From contig NMRA01000414.1 in the NCBI GenBank assembly GCA_002633005.1, positions 280,356 to 344,355 of the forward strand: 64,000 bases of DNA. The letters are read 5' to 3'. How positions within the stretch are numbered: the first letter of the stretch is position 1; each line of letters begins with the position of its first letter. The notes beneath the pieces were generated by a model, which saw only the letters and a program-made list of their open reading frames with translations, was not told where the DNA came from and did no database searches. The DNA comes from Phoronis australis (taxonomy: Eukaryota > Phoronida > Phoronidae). Positions 1 through 10,809 of the stretch are shown here, piece by piece. The position numbers and the translations under genes are program-made.

Positions 1-54
1 CAACTTCCGTTTTTCGAGGTGAAAGCCGTCGGCAATGCAGCAGTAAGAAAGACA

Positions 55-175
55 TTTGCCGCGGAAATTTTATATCAAATCCGATTTTTTTACGTGGAAA
101 TATAATAAAATACGCGGAAAGAACATTTGAAAAAAGCGGAAATCCGCGTTTCCGCGGAAAATTCCAAGCCCTGCA
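55..175. repeat. CGCGGAAA-motif repeat patch
   Basis: The motif GCGGAAA and close variants (GTGGAAA, CGCGGAAA) occur five or six times in about 120 bases. At 136-155 they form an imperfect palindrome in which GCGGAAATCCGC is followed by GTTTCCGC. This looks like one end of a dispersed repeat that continues off the left edge of the window. No coding sense was found in it. Confidence 0.4.
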
Positions 176-3100
176 AAATCCTGGATAAAGGCCTGCTCGG
201 AGCACGGAGGCGAGAAACCACTAGTGCAATACTCATAGACGGCCAGCCAACAAAGCATTCAAACTTAGGCTTTACTAGCGAGTCAGTTCACAGTGAGTTC
301 AAATCACAGCGTAATAATATCTTCCAACATTTTTTCCATACCTCCTTATTCAGGACAAGTGCAGGAGAAACGAGAACAAGCTGACAGTATGCCACTCAAT
401 GACGTACACAAATAGTGTCAAACCTGCTTACCTTTAAGAACTCGGCAACAAACGTTCCCCTTGTAAAATGCAAAGCTTATGGATTTCTTTTTCCGTGACT
501 CAGCTTCACGCCGTCTCTGTTCAATTCTGGCTGCGGTCGCTGTCTTTTTGGCATATTGTCCAAGGTCCTTGGTGTAGCGACCATACATCTACAAACAAGC
601 ACAAGGGATCTCTCTATACAGAAGACCAGTTTGTGTGGAATATTAAAACAACAAGGCTCATTTAAAATAATTAAAAGAATAAAACATTATTTGACATGAC
701 TCTCTGTGATTTACTATAAGTGTATTGCCATTTTAGAAAAAAAAATAATTGAGAAATCTCATTTTGCACTATTTAGCTGGTTACAAATTATGCCATTTAA
801 TCTTATTAAATTGGTCTCAGAATCTTACAGTCATAGGATTCCCTCTCCGTTACCAAGAAGAAATACAATCCTATAACCGTAAGGATTTTATGAGACCAGA
901 AGTGTCTGATTTGATTTTTTCCTTTTTTAGTCAGCAAAACAGGCAAAAGGCAGCTTGAAGTTTTGATTCAAAACAAGCAAAAATGAAATCAATAAAATTC
1001 GTGTAGTTGCACATTCAGCAGCAATTTTTATATACTATACATGGTCATCTTCAGGCTCAAGCACCTATATCTGACATATCGCTCTCATACACATTCAAAC
1101 TCACCCACAAAATTTCCAAACTTTCCATATTCCAATTTTCAAAACCTCATTACTGTAACATTGAAAATATTTAAGTGTCATAGCTTGTTTGTTAGTTGAT
1201 CGCAATTCTACAATATAAAGCTTGGAAATGGTTAAATATTTTTTTCAAATTTACTTACCGTATTTGTTGAAAATTATGTTAAAATAATATTTCGCTGTTC
1301 CATCATATTGCGTTCTAAACTGAAGGAATTTCACTGTACTGCCAGACACTTTGTTTTTCAAATATCACACAACTTTAATGTAATATTTAAAAACACATTT
1401 GTACCGACGCAGACCAAAAATCCCTTTCATGCCATAGTCTCGGCCAATTCTCAATCATTCACAAACAACACCGGCAATGGGAGACTTTCAGCATGCTATA
1501 GGGTGTGATCATGCGAGACCTGTGACTCCACCAAGCTAAACCAGAAGTTACTTTGTCTTCGCATAGGCTGGCACAGGGGAACAGTTTGACTTAGTGAAAA
1601 CACCCTTTTACAACATATGCGATTACACCAAAAGTGTTTAATACAAAAGTTATAAAATGCCTTTAGAGGCCACTAGTATCCGGTCCCGCGTGACCAGTCG
1701 CCAAGTTACCATTTTAAAATCTCCCATTCTCAACCTTTCACAGACACAACTGAGATGTTGACAGATAAAACAGCACAGAACACACTCTAACTGGTACCAT
1801 TCATCTTACTTTCACTGAAACTCCTTAACTTTGGAAATGGAGAAACTGTCTTCTCAGCAATCTGCATCAAGTTTTAAGATTTTGAAACAAACAAGAAGAG
1901 TAATGCCGATACAAAAATTAGAGAACTGTTTTCGCAAGAAAAACATACGCTATACGCAGACTATGGACTGATCCCAAGTTAAGGAATAACATTATGTTCC
2001 GAAATCTCAGGATTTACCGTATGTAAAAAACTGAGACTTTGAAAATTACAGAAAAGATTTTGCAAGGATAATTGCCCTTCTCGCAAATCTACTCGTGTTT
2101 GTGGTTTTCTGTTTGAAGTTCAACTTACTCAGATAGATGTAGAAGTGGTAACCCAAAATTAAGGAATTTTCAGTCATCACACTTTCCAAATACATGCACA
2201 TCACTTCCAATTTTAACTCAACTCAACTGTCTTCAGCATCCATCCATGTCTTACCAGAGTTTGAACAAAGTCCATATTTTGTGATCTTTTCACCATAACT
2301 GGTGAACGAATCTTGCCTTGCTCAAATGCTGACTTGCGAGACGCCATCGTGTTCCAAACTTGCAAGTGTTTTTACGATCTGTTTGAAGCTAATGTAATTA
2401 CAAGTAATGAGAAATGAAATTACCATAAAAACTGCATCTTCACGTATATAGATGTGTATGTATATGTGCAAGAAATGGTAAACGAATTTATTAGAAACGG
2501 GAGAAAATGTCACTAACAAACTGTTCTGTTTTGATAACTTTCTAACTCAAGTAAAAAACGGTTATCAATTTCTATACATAATTCAAAAATGCGGTGGGCA
2601 GTGTGAGAGTTAAAGATGTTTCACCATGACAACTTGAAATGAAGAAATGTTTACTCTGATACTATGCCAAAACAATTTTCATCACAAAAACCACCACAAA
2701 AAGTGATTACCATGCCTAGCACCATGCAAAACCTGACCCTTTACTATAAGCGGTTCTAGCCAGCTGTAAATATCTTCTCTACAAAAAAAATTTAGGCAGT
2801 GTACTAGCCATATAAATATAAGCCACGCTAATATATCTCCAGTGCATATCGAGATTGCTAGGAAAACCAAAGCCAATATGAGCTCACTCACAAATAAATT
2901 ACCTCCACCTCCATGAAAATGAAAACACCAAATTCATAGCTTAGCAACATCAAGTGTTAGACAACAGTGTCAATGACTGTACAGAACTGCTGGTATGCCA
3001 TGAAACAGTTCGCAACAACCCATATTATCAAAATAGCAACTGCTAAAAATGGTTTTGAACAAAAAGACCACACTGACTATTTATGCAAGAAGAGGATGGC

Positions 3101-4078
3101 TTTGATTTCGAAGGGAAAGACAAATAGACATAAGGTGTTCTTTTAAGACTACCCAGGGATTGAAAAGTGGAAAATAAAAGAGATCCAGGGTTGTGACAAA
3201 TTCTAAGGGGATCTCTTGTCATGCAGCTACTACAGAGAAATCCTGGATGATGAAAAGGGATTTACACAGATTAAAAAAGCTATTGTGGAGATTGGCCTTA
3301 TAATAATACAATAGAAAATTTTCAAAATGTTGTTTTCCAAACAATATTTATATCATATGACTAATGACTTAATTAAAAAACAAGGTAGAATACCTGGACG
3401 ATGTGAAGTGACTACCATAGATATAATGTATATGTATATATATGAAGAAAATCTGTGACAAAATACGTAGCCATTTTGAGAGCGAAAGTGCTACTTTACG
3501 AAATCAGACTAAGAACTCACCAAATCTGTTCTGGAGCACTGACTTTTTAATCCTTTCAAAAGCAGGGATGTCAGAGCCAGGTGGGACAGAAAAAGGCAAT
3601 CAACTTCAGCTACGCATAAACTCTCACCAGAAACTTCCCTCATTAGCACACCAATCACATCCAAGGTAAAGCACCAAGTCAATACTACAGTATCAGCTGT
3701 TTTGAAAAGAGCCCTTTACTACATTAATAAATTATTCCAGGAGCACACATGCCATTGATTGAAGCATACAAGATCTGATTTAAACCTGGAGACCCCACAG
3801 GGCAAAGGTTAGTCATGGATTCTTTTCTGAATTCAAACTAACAAGTTTTAAAAATACCTTCAGCACGAAGTAACTACCACACAAAGAATCATTATTTCTT
3901 GTTCGAGATGGTCTGATGATTTCAAAATCTTCAATTAAGAAAGAACCGCTTCAGGATTTAGAAAGCTTACAACTGAAAATTAATGAGTCATAACAGTTCT
4001 TGCCAAATCTATTTTAGAACTTTGAAGTCACACAGACAAATGTTAGAAATAAGTATCGACAAGTAAGACAAGAGGGTA
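176..4078. other. AT-rich non-coding stretch
   Basis: About 3.9 kb of AT-rich sequence with stops in all frames and only short chance reading frames. No exon with convincing splice sites, no RNA gene and no clear repeat structure was recognised. A copy of the downstream cysteine-rich genes was looked for at the expected 3.9 kb spacing (around 3 kb) and was not found. Confidence 0.5.
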
Positions 4079-4085
4079 ACTATCC

Positions 4086-4783
4086 CAGTGGCAGATTTAG
4101 GGGGGCGTCAAGGGGCTAGGGCTCTCCTCTCCTTGGCTGCCAGCAAAAATAGATTTTGGTATTTAATATAATGGGACAGTACTTTTCTGTGCGCATTTGT
4201 GTTGGGGGGTGGGGGGGTGGGGGTGGCAGATATCATAATTGTTGGACCCATTCATGGTATCCCGAGGCCTTTTCATACTTACTTAACTCAGGTTTGAGGG
4301 GAGCGTCAACGTAAACTGCGAAGTTAACTAAATTGTTCATACCGGTTTCAGTAGTTAATGGACTTCGAAGTAAATGGTAGGTGAGGCTGTTGTTATTGAA
4401 GTAATCGCACGGTAGCACTGCACCCAGGATTTTTAATTTTTTATGTGACAATTTGGGAACATTTACTTGGGCTAATTGACATAAAACTTATTTTTAATTG
4501 ATTGTTGATTTTTCGAGCAAAATATAAACAACTACTAGTGATGAAACTACCCTTTAATTGTTGACGATAACAGTGGCACCTGGCAATAACTTCGATGGGA
4601 CTGAAGTTAACCGTTCATACTGCACCGCAGCGTTGACGCTCCGCTGATAAATCCACCTGTTTTCCGCGAAGTTAACTAGTTAACTTTGATCCAAGACCGA
4701 AGTTAACCGGTCATACTGACCGCAACTCCCCAAAACATAGACATGTCGACGTTAGTATGAAAGGCTCTCTAGATCCGCCACTG
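4086..4783. mobile_element. hAT-like MITE, host of a nested insertion
   Basis: The element starts with CAGTGGCAGATTTAG and ends with CTAGATCCGCCACTG, which are imperfect inverted repeats. The same 7 bases, ACTATCC, sit immediately outside both ends (4079-4085 and 4784-4790) and read as a target-site duplication. Ends beginning CAGTGG are typical of hAT transposons, although hAT elements usually duplicate 8 bp. There is no transposase frame. Most of the length is a second, unrelated MITE inserted inside (about 4265-4768). Related copies occur at 9.0, 9.65, 23.5, 47.0, 56.1 and 59.4 kb. Confidence 0.65.
4265..4768 (-). mobile_element. AGGCCCTTTCATACT-end MITE, nested copy
   Basis: This is an inverted-orientation copy of the MITE at 13311-13820. 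The ends read AGGCCTTTTCATACT and, on the other strand, AGAGCCTTTCATACT. The interior shares runs such as GAAGTTAACCGTTCATAC. Both copies contain a chance frame with the same residues (CDYF, TTE-GMN, YVD), which shows common origin rather than coding. It is embedded in the hAT-like MITE above, so it inserted later. Confidence 0.6.
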
Positions 4784-4791
4784 ACTATCCA

Positions 4792-6550
4792 TTGCACGAT
4801 TTCACTGATGACATCTGTCAAAGTACACTGTAGCCCCATCAAAATAACCACATAAAGCATCAAAGCTTACAGAATGGCAGCCATTTAAGCCAAACTCTTT
4901 TTGATTGAAATATTTTCTTAACAAAAAAAGTTTTATGAAGAACTGGATATGCTACAGACAGGATTATCAGTTGCAATTTAAACAGATGGTTATGACAATG
5001 AGTAGGTGGGTTCGAAGCTTTAAGTGTTCCTGGACAGAAATGGAATGAAATGGATATTTTCAACTGATTACCAAAGCTTATTTCAAAACGCATCAGATTT
5101 TTAGATATTTATTTGAAAAACTTTTAATGGCTGGAACACCAACATCATAGATCAAGCGTTGCTTTTTTTCAAAACATGACACACCATTAAAACCTTACAG
5201 TTAATAATGCTTCAGCACATATGCTGATAATTTCACAACTTATTGTCAATCAATCAGTAATTAAATCTAAATATGTTTACTGTTCACCTTAAATTAAGCA
5301 TGAACAAATAATGATTACAATTGTCACTCTATTACGTTTAAACAAAACACTAACTGTTGTTCAGACAGAATAACAGCAATTTGCCTTTGCACTATGCACA
5401 ACTACGCAGGCGAACATTATTACGGTAATTCTCCATGTCGAGGCGAATGATCATTTGTCGTCCATTATAACTTGTGAATATAGTACATCCAGATTGCCTA
5501 TTTCTAAAATTTGGTATAAGCTCTGACCCTGAGCAAAATAATAAAATTTTCAATGTCCCAAACTAAAGAATATTTATCCAAGTAAATCATATTACTTTCA
5601 AAGACTTAAAAAAAGATAAAGAATGTGATTCAACCAAGCCAACACCATGACATTTTTGAAAAAGCCTACCATTGAAAAGTTACATACGGTACCGTAGTAA
5701 ATACATGCAACAATGGGTGAGTGGTATTCACTAGATGGTGCTGTAGAAAGGTAACTCAATACCAGACCGTGGTCATACTACTACCACCTAGTGAATTTCA
5801 AGTGGCCAATCACTGATTGAATACTTCATTTCAATAAATACCAAAAACTAAGTGCCAATAACAAAAAACAAAGATTTGAAACGTGGTGTCTTCCTATGGA
5901 CGATCTAAATTTAGCAAAAACTTTAATAGTGGAAACGTTACTGAATACATGTTTTCGGATCTTGAGTAAAATGAAAATTCAAAGGGGCATTCTGCGAGAT
6001 ATAATGCCAGCCGCAAGATTTGAACTTGGAATCTCTGGCATATTAGGCATACGTCTGCTATGGAATGATTCACCACTACCGCTTTACACACATGAGTTCG
6101 TTTCGAAGTCACTGGTTTACAAGCAATTGAAAATCACGAATATAGTGTCCTTGGAGGTTTTTACACAAATTCCCACAAAGGATGAAAAACCACTATACCT
6201 AAAGCATCTATAAACCTGCTTTTCACAACAAAAACAACTTTTGATTTAGACTATTAATTAATGTACCATTACAAAATTGGTCTCAAACTGTTCCGTGGTC
6301 AAACTGGAAAATTATTTCACGTCTTCGAAAGATTTGCGACAGTTGGTTATTGCCCGAGATCAGGCTTTACAAGATGACTTGTCACGGCATGTCAATTTAT
6401 GAGCGGAGCATGCTTTCAACTCCTAACTAACCATCAGTTTTTCGAAACCTCAGAAATCACCTCCCCCATGACCTCAATAATAAACAAGCTGAGACTGGCT
6501 TTACACCAGCGGTAAGTGGTCACAAACATTTTTAACTCTGATCTGCATGC
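4792..6550. other. non-coding stretch upstream of the inhibitor cluster
   Basis: No convincing exon. A short imperfect hairpin lies at 5726-5797 (ATTCACTAGATGGT against ACCACCTAGTGAAT). At 6004-6085, minus strand, a degraded tRNA-like piece carries a B-box-like GTTCAAATC. The 105-codon frame at 5896-6213 overlaps that repeat and has no other support. Confidence 0.4.
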
Positions 6551-6601
6551 CACCTGTTGGCAACATCACGACTTAATGAACACAAGTCTGAAAAGATTTC
6601 A

Positions 6602-6671
6602 GCCCCCCACCAGGACTTGAACCCACGACCTGCTAATCGTGCAGACACTCTGCCCACTGAGCCATCGGGAC
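6602..6671 (-). mobile_element. tRNA-derived SINE head
   Basis: On the minus strand this stretch has an A box (TGGCTCAGTGG) and a B box (GGTTCAAGTCC) at tRNA spacing, and an anticodon-stem-like CTGC/GCAG. The expected acceptor stem does not close and the base before the anticodon is not T, so it is not a working tRNA. It is best read as the pol III promoter part of a SINE. It ends about 150 bp before the TATA box of the first cysteine-rich gene. Confidence 0.5.
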
Positions 6672-6817
6672 CACGAGTCAAACACAGATATCTAATCAGC
6701 CTTAGCAGTCGACATCCCGCCCATCACCTCATATATTTACATATTTATACAGTGGTAAGTGATCACTTTACCAATTTATCATCATTACCATTCGTGTCAA
6801 AAACTGGACTCTATCAC

Positions 6818-6827
6818 TTATATAAAC
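6818..6827 (+). promoter_or_regulatory. TATA box, inhibitor gene 1
   Basis: TTATATAAAC lies about 65-74 bases before the ATG at 6892. The two sister genes have TATA-like boxes at similar distances, which supports a conserved core promoter with a short 5' UTR. Confidence 0.5.
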
Positions 6828-6891
6828 AGGAGAAAACTAACAGACATGATCATTGTTACAATAGACAGGACAGAAATCTTGACGCAACACA

Positions 6892-8408
6892 ATGGTTAGA
6901 TCTGTCGTCATTATCAGCATCCTCCATATAGTTTTTTTTACGGTGGCGGTACAAGCTCGATCAATGCCAGGGCCAGTCCTTTCTCCAATCTGTCGGCCGG
7001 GAGACAGAAGTATCTTTGACGGATGCAACCACTGCATATGTACAGGTACTGTTTAATGATATGCACAGGTAATTCGGGAGTTAAACGATGGCAGGTATGG
7101 CACTATCATGACAGGGGGGGTCTGGACCCGGAATTAGGAATAGAAATGCAGTCACATGTCATTGTCAATAAGCCATTATACTTACAAGAAATTTTCAATT
7201 TTGAGTCCAAAATGGTTGTGCACAGTGTGTGAAGTTGAAAATGACCAAGACTTACCAGGTCCATAGTCTGGTAACAATTTTCAAACCACTTAGTTATTTA
7301 AAGCATTATGTAAAAACTAGCCTAATTATTTTTATTTTTCATTTTAATTTTGTTTGAATTATATTTGTCCGAGTCCAAGACATTGAAATGGGGTCATCAT
7401 CCCTAGGTGGCAACCGTCTTTTGAAGCTAACATTCTAGTTTTCATTTGGGGAGAGGTCCTTGTCATTTTTGATGGCAAGCTCTGTCAAAGGTCATGTTAG
7501 CACCACCTTGTGATAACTTTGCTGAACTATAACTCTGAAGATGATGAAAATGTTAAAGCTTAACTTTGTGGTTAACCGCAGTTAACACCGAAACCTAGGT
7601 AGAAGCGAAGTTAACTGTGTGGGAAATGTCCTTTAGTCATCTGTCGTGATTTCAGTGGATGTCTGACAAACAACAGTGAAAATTGGCGAATAGTAATCAA
7701 ATCTCAAAAACACAATAGGTTTTGGTGCTTTATAGCTCTGATAAAAAATTATACCTGGATTTTACGTAGATAAGCCCACCCGATGAAATGACTGTCGGCA
7801 CTTATTCCAAAAATCATGCCGCATAAATGCCAATGGACGTAAATTTAGTGTTGAAACTTTTGATGTCAAGCATCCAGACAGTGGGGCGTTTATTTGGAAA
7901 GCCCACTCAGCATCAACTTTTAGCCGCAAATTCAGTTTTGTGGAGCATTCATTAGGAACAAAGACGAACAAAGAGTTGGCGAACTATGTATTCATTAACT
8001 TAAAATTAAAAACAGTTTTATGCACAAAAAAACGCTGATATTTTCATACGAGCTGAGGCTATGACTTTCCGTTGACACGTCCTTTTTTCAGGCTTCTCGG
8101 TAAGACCAAATAAATGCCCGAGCATTTATTTGGTCTTACCGCCTGAAAATTTTTCATCTTCCGAATACACGCTGGGCTTACCTACAGAAAATCCCGGTAT
8201 TTTATCCAACAATTCCGAAAATGCATCTTTCTGCCATAAATACAACAATGTCACAATTGGCTTGGATTGTTTTTCAGGAGGACCATCCTGTACAGAAATG
8301 AGTTGCTCATGGTTGCCAACTTGCCCTAAAGGAACACGACTGGGACAAAGATTTGTGGAAGCTGGACGAAAATGCATGTGCTCGGAAAGCGGTTACAAAT
8401 TTTGTTAA
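6892..8408 (+). CDS. secreted pacifastin-like inhibitor, copy 1
   Basis: Two exons, 6892-7045 and 8278-8408, are joined across a 1232-bp GT-AG phase-1 intron (donor GTACTG, acceptor TTTTTCAG) to give 94 residues. Residues 1-22 form a hydrophobic signal peptide ending VQA. The mature part has cysteines at 34, 45, 48, 50, 56, 61, 67, 84, 86 and 94. The first six match the pacifastin pattern C-x10-C-N-x-C-x-C, then C-x4-C, known from arthropod serine-protease inhibitors. The remaining four lie in an extension with W-L-P-T-C-P-K-G and C-M-C-S. By analogy with locust PMP-C, the P1 residue is the second after the fifth cysteine, here Glu58, which is unusual for this family. AATAAA follows at 8530. 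The start codon is the only ATG giving the signal peptide. Inhibitor function is inferred; a VWC-like binding role is an alternative. Confidence 0.75.
8085..8149. repeat. long near-perfect hairpin in the intron of copy 1
   Basis: Arms 8098-8117 and 8122-8141 are perfectly complementary over 20 bp around a 4-base loop. The stem continues for 8 more pairs (TTTTCAGG, 8085-8092, with CCTGAAAA, 8142-8149) after a 5-base bulge at 8093-8097. It lies about 130 bases before exon 2 of the first inhibitor gene. It could be a tiny foldback element or an expressed hairpin; the sequence cannot distinguish these. Confidence 0.7.
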
Positions 8409-9046
8409 ACTGAAAAAGCTGGACTGAAAATTTAACTGCCACCGCCTGTCTGCCAGTGAATTACTGTGCAGCAGACACCAAGTTGCTACCTGTGTAGCAG
8501 ACGGCCAGTTGTATTCAACAAACTGTTGAAATAAACCAATCAAAAATGTCATTTTTAACTTAATCTTGAAAACAATAAAAGCTCATGACACTGAACAACA
8601 AAGCACTGAGAGTATCTCCCTACGAGGACTTGACAAAACAACAGATTTTAATTGAAAAAGCTCCGACAGACCTTTCCTAATATACAGAGGTTTCATTTTA
8701 ATCCTACTATTTTCATCGAAGTTTCGCTTGCAGATTAACTACTGGCGTTAACCTTTCCCACTTACCGAAACTTCGCATCTAGTGGGAAAACAGGTCAAGA
8801 GACTACAGCGAAGTTTCTTCAAATTAGAACGCAACGTGGCAGAACAATAAAATTTTACCTGATCAAAATTTTCAACAAGAATAAACAAGACAGTTTTGAT
8901 TCATGATTTGAAAACTTTATATCCCGCTGTCGTCAACAAATACACATTTTTTAGTTTATTAAAATTGTATCGACTAGAATACACCATAATCTCAATACAA
9001 GGGTGTCTCAAAAACGTTCAAAAAAAATAATCTGTCATAAGGCTAC

Positions 9047-9207
9047 CAATGGCAGATTTAGAGGGGGCCAAGGATGCCATGCCCCCCCCCACGTAAAACT
9101 CTTCCAGATTCCATTTGGCAGTTCGGGGGGTGCGAATGTATGACAACGAAATTCTGGCTAATATTCTGCCCTGACCTCCCTAACTAAAAATCCTGGATCC
9201 ACCCCTG
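9047..9207. mobile_element. hAT-like MITE
   Basis: Left end CAATGGCAGATTTAG and right end CTGGATCCACCCCTG are imperfect inverted repeats of the same family as 4086-4783. The interior has G-runs and C-runs and a segment shared with the copy at 56.1 kb (CAGATTCCATTT, then TTCGGGGGG). No coding capacity. It lies between inhibitor copies 1 and 2. Confidence 0.55.
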
Positions 9208-9652
9208 CCTACCAAGTAAAGGTTTTTGTGGGAACTATTAATGTATTCCAATGTTCGCAAGTCATAGTAGCTAGCAACAGTTCCCCAGTCATCAGTCATT
9301 GCTCAACAAAGAAAACAAAAAATGTCCAGTTCTGGCACAAAACACAACCACTTGCACAGATCTAATGCAGATTTCAAAGATTTTTCAAAAAAATTACAAA
9401 TGCACCACCTCAACATAACAGTTTGACAACTGTGTACAATTTGAAGAAAGATGTTGTTGCTGAAGTCCTCATTAAAGTGGTTGATCTGTGAAGCATGTGA
9501 AAGCAAGTGCTCTGTCTGTGAAACGTGAAAGCAACTGCTTGATGTTTGAAACATGTGAAAGGTGAGAGAATCCATATGTAATCTTTGTGCAACTAGAGCC
9601 AACTGAGGATTCTTTTCCTTTAGTTTGCCACATACCGATATATATTTGGTAC

Positions 9653-9955
9653 CAGGACGGATCCAGGATTTTGAGTTCGGGGGGAGGGGCAGGGCGCAGG
9701 AATAACCAGAGTTTCGCCACACGTTGGCCCCCAGCCTAAAATGTAGGGATGCAGGGGTCTCAAATTTATGGGTTTGTGGACCGTATTACTAAAGAAAAAA
9801 AACGGTAAACAGGGTTTGTTCAAGGCCTATGCATTGTGCTTTCGCCCCCCTACTGTGTGCACACATAGGCTACTCAGAAATTCGCACCCCGAACTCCCAA
9901 ATGGTATCTGGGAGAATTTTAGGGGGGGGGCATGCCCCCCCTAAATCCGCCACTG
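9653..9955. mobile_element. hAT-like MITE, 303 bp
   Basis: Left end CAGGACGGATCCAGG and right end CTAAATCCGCCACTG. GGTAC directly flanks both sides (9648-9652 and 9956-9960), consistent with a target-site duplication. An internal segment beginning CCCAGCCTAAAAT (about 9729-9794) recurs as a fragment at 10180-10250, so part of a second copy lies just downstream. Confidence 0.6.
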
Positions 9956-10742
9956 GGTACACCCTGTATAAATATAACTACACAAAAAGTCAAATAAATG
10001 CATGATTAGTCTCACATTACAGCATCACGCAAGTCAAATGGTAGGAATCATAATAACTTGTAATATAAATCTTTATAGCATAATATACTGTGAAGAAACT
10101 TGGCAAATTCACCAAACAGTAGTTCACTGACATCATTAGTGAAACTTAGAGAAGCAAATATTATCTGTACCATGCACGTACCCAGCCTAAAATAAATGGG
10201 GGAGCTCGAATTTTTGAGAATGTGGACCTTTTACTAAGATTCATGGGATACGTTCAGAGCTAAGAATTTTGCATTTGCCGAATTTTGGTAGTTCCTGCTC
10301 TTCAGTGGACTTTTGCCTCGTTTTCTACTTTTTTTTTGGGAGTTCTTGTTTCTCTGAGGCAGACCTTTTGGCCCACTTTGTTCGAGGTACTACTGTACTA
10401 CCATATCACTTGTTTTCCATTTTATTATTGACAGGCTCTAAAGTCTGGAGTTACCGAATGCACAGACCACTATTGATAACGCAGTCGAAAAATATGTAAC
10501 ATTCACCGACACAAACGTTCTGAAAGCTAGAATATAACAATTTTAATATCTCAGTTCTAGCAATTTCATGGCAGAATGTTAAAGTCAAATGCAAATTTAC
10601 ATTAGGTAATCAAAATTGGCGAGAAATTACTGTCAGTATTACCTGTTAATTATTCTGATTTATCTAAATTGTGTGAAAAATCCCCTTAATACATTCAGCT
10701 GATAACATAATCACATTTCATTACCATCCCCTCCATCATTTC

Positions 10743-10752
10743 ATATATAAAA
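10743..10752 (+). promoter_or_regulatory. TATA box, inhibitor gene 2
   Basis: TATATAAAAA starts 67 bases before the ATG at 10810, which would put transcription start near 10775 and leave a 5' UTR of about 35 bases. It is the clearest TATA box of the three sister genes. Confidence 0.55.
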
Positions 10753-10809
10753 AGGGCAAAACTGAGAAGTGATCAAGCCAGAATTACAGAGGAACCTTGA
10801 GGTAACAAA

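Noticed and set aside
4233-4451. Shared frame in the two MITE copies (also 13604-13840) as a gene
   Set aside because: The similarity is explained by common transposon origin. The frames have different starts and ends, and no domain.
6004-6085. Possible tRNA gene, minus strand
   Set aside because: A B-box-like GTTCAAATC is present, but the acceptor and D stems do not form; at best an old SINE fragment.
5896-6213. 105-codon plus-strand frame
   Set aside because: It runs through a degraded tRNA-like repeat (6004-6085) and has no recognisable domain or splice context.
9303-9722. 139-codon minus-strand frame
   Set aside because: It runs from unique DNA into a hAT-like MITE and has overlapping open frames in other registers with no protein likeness.
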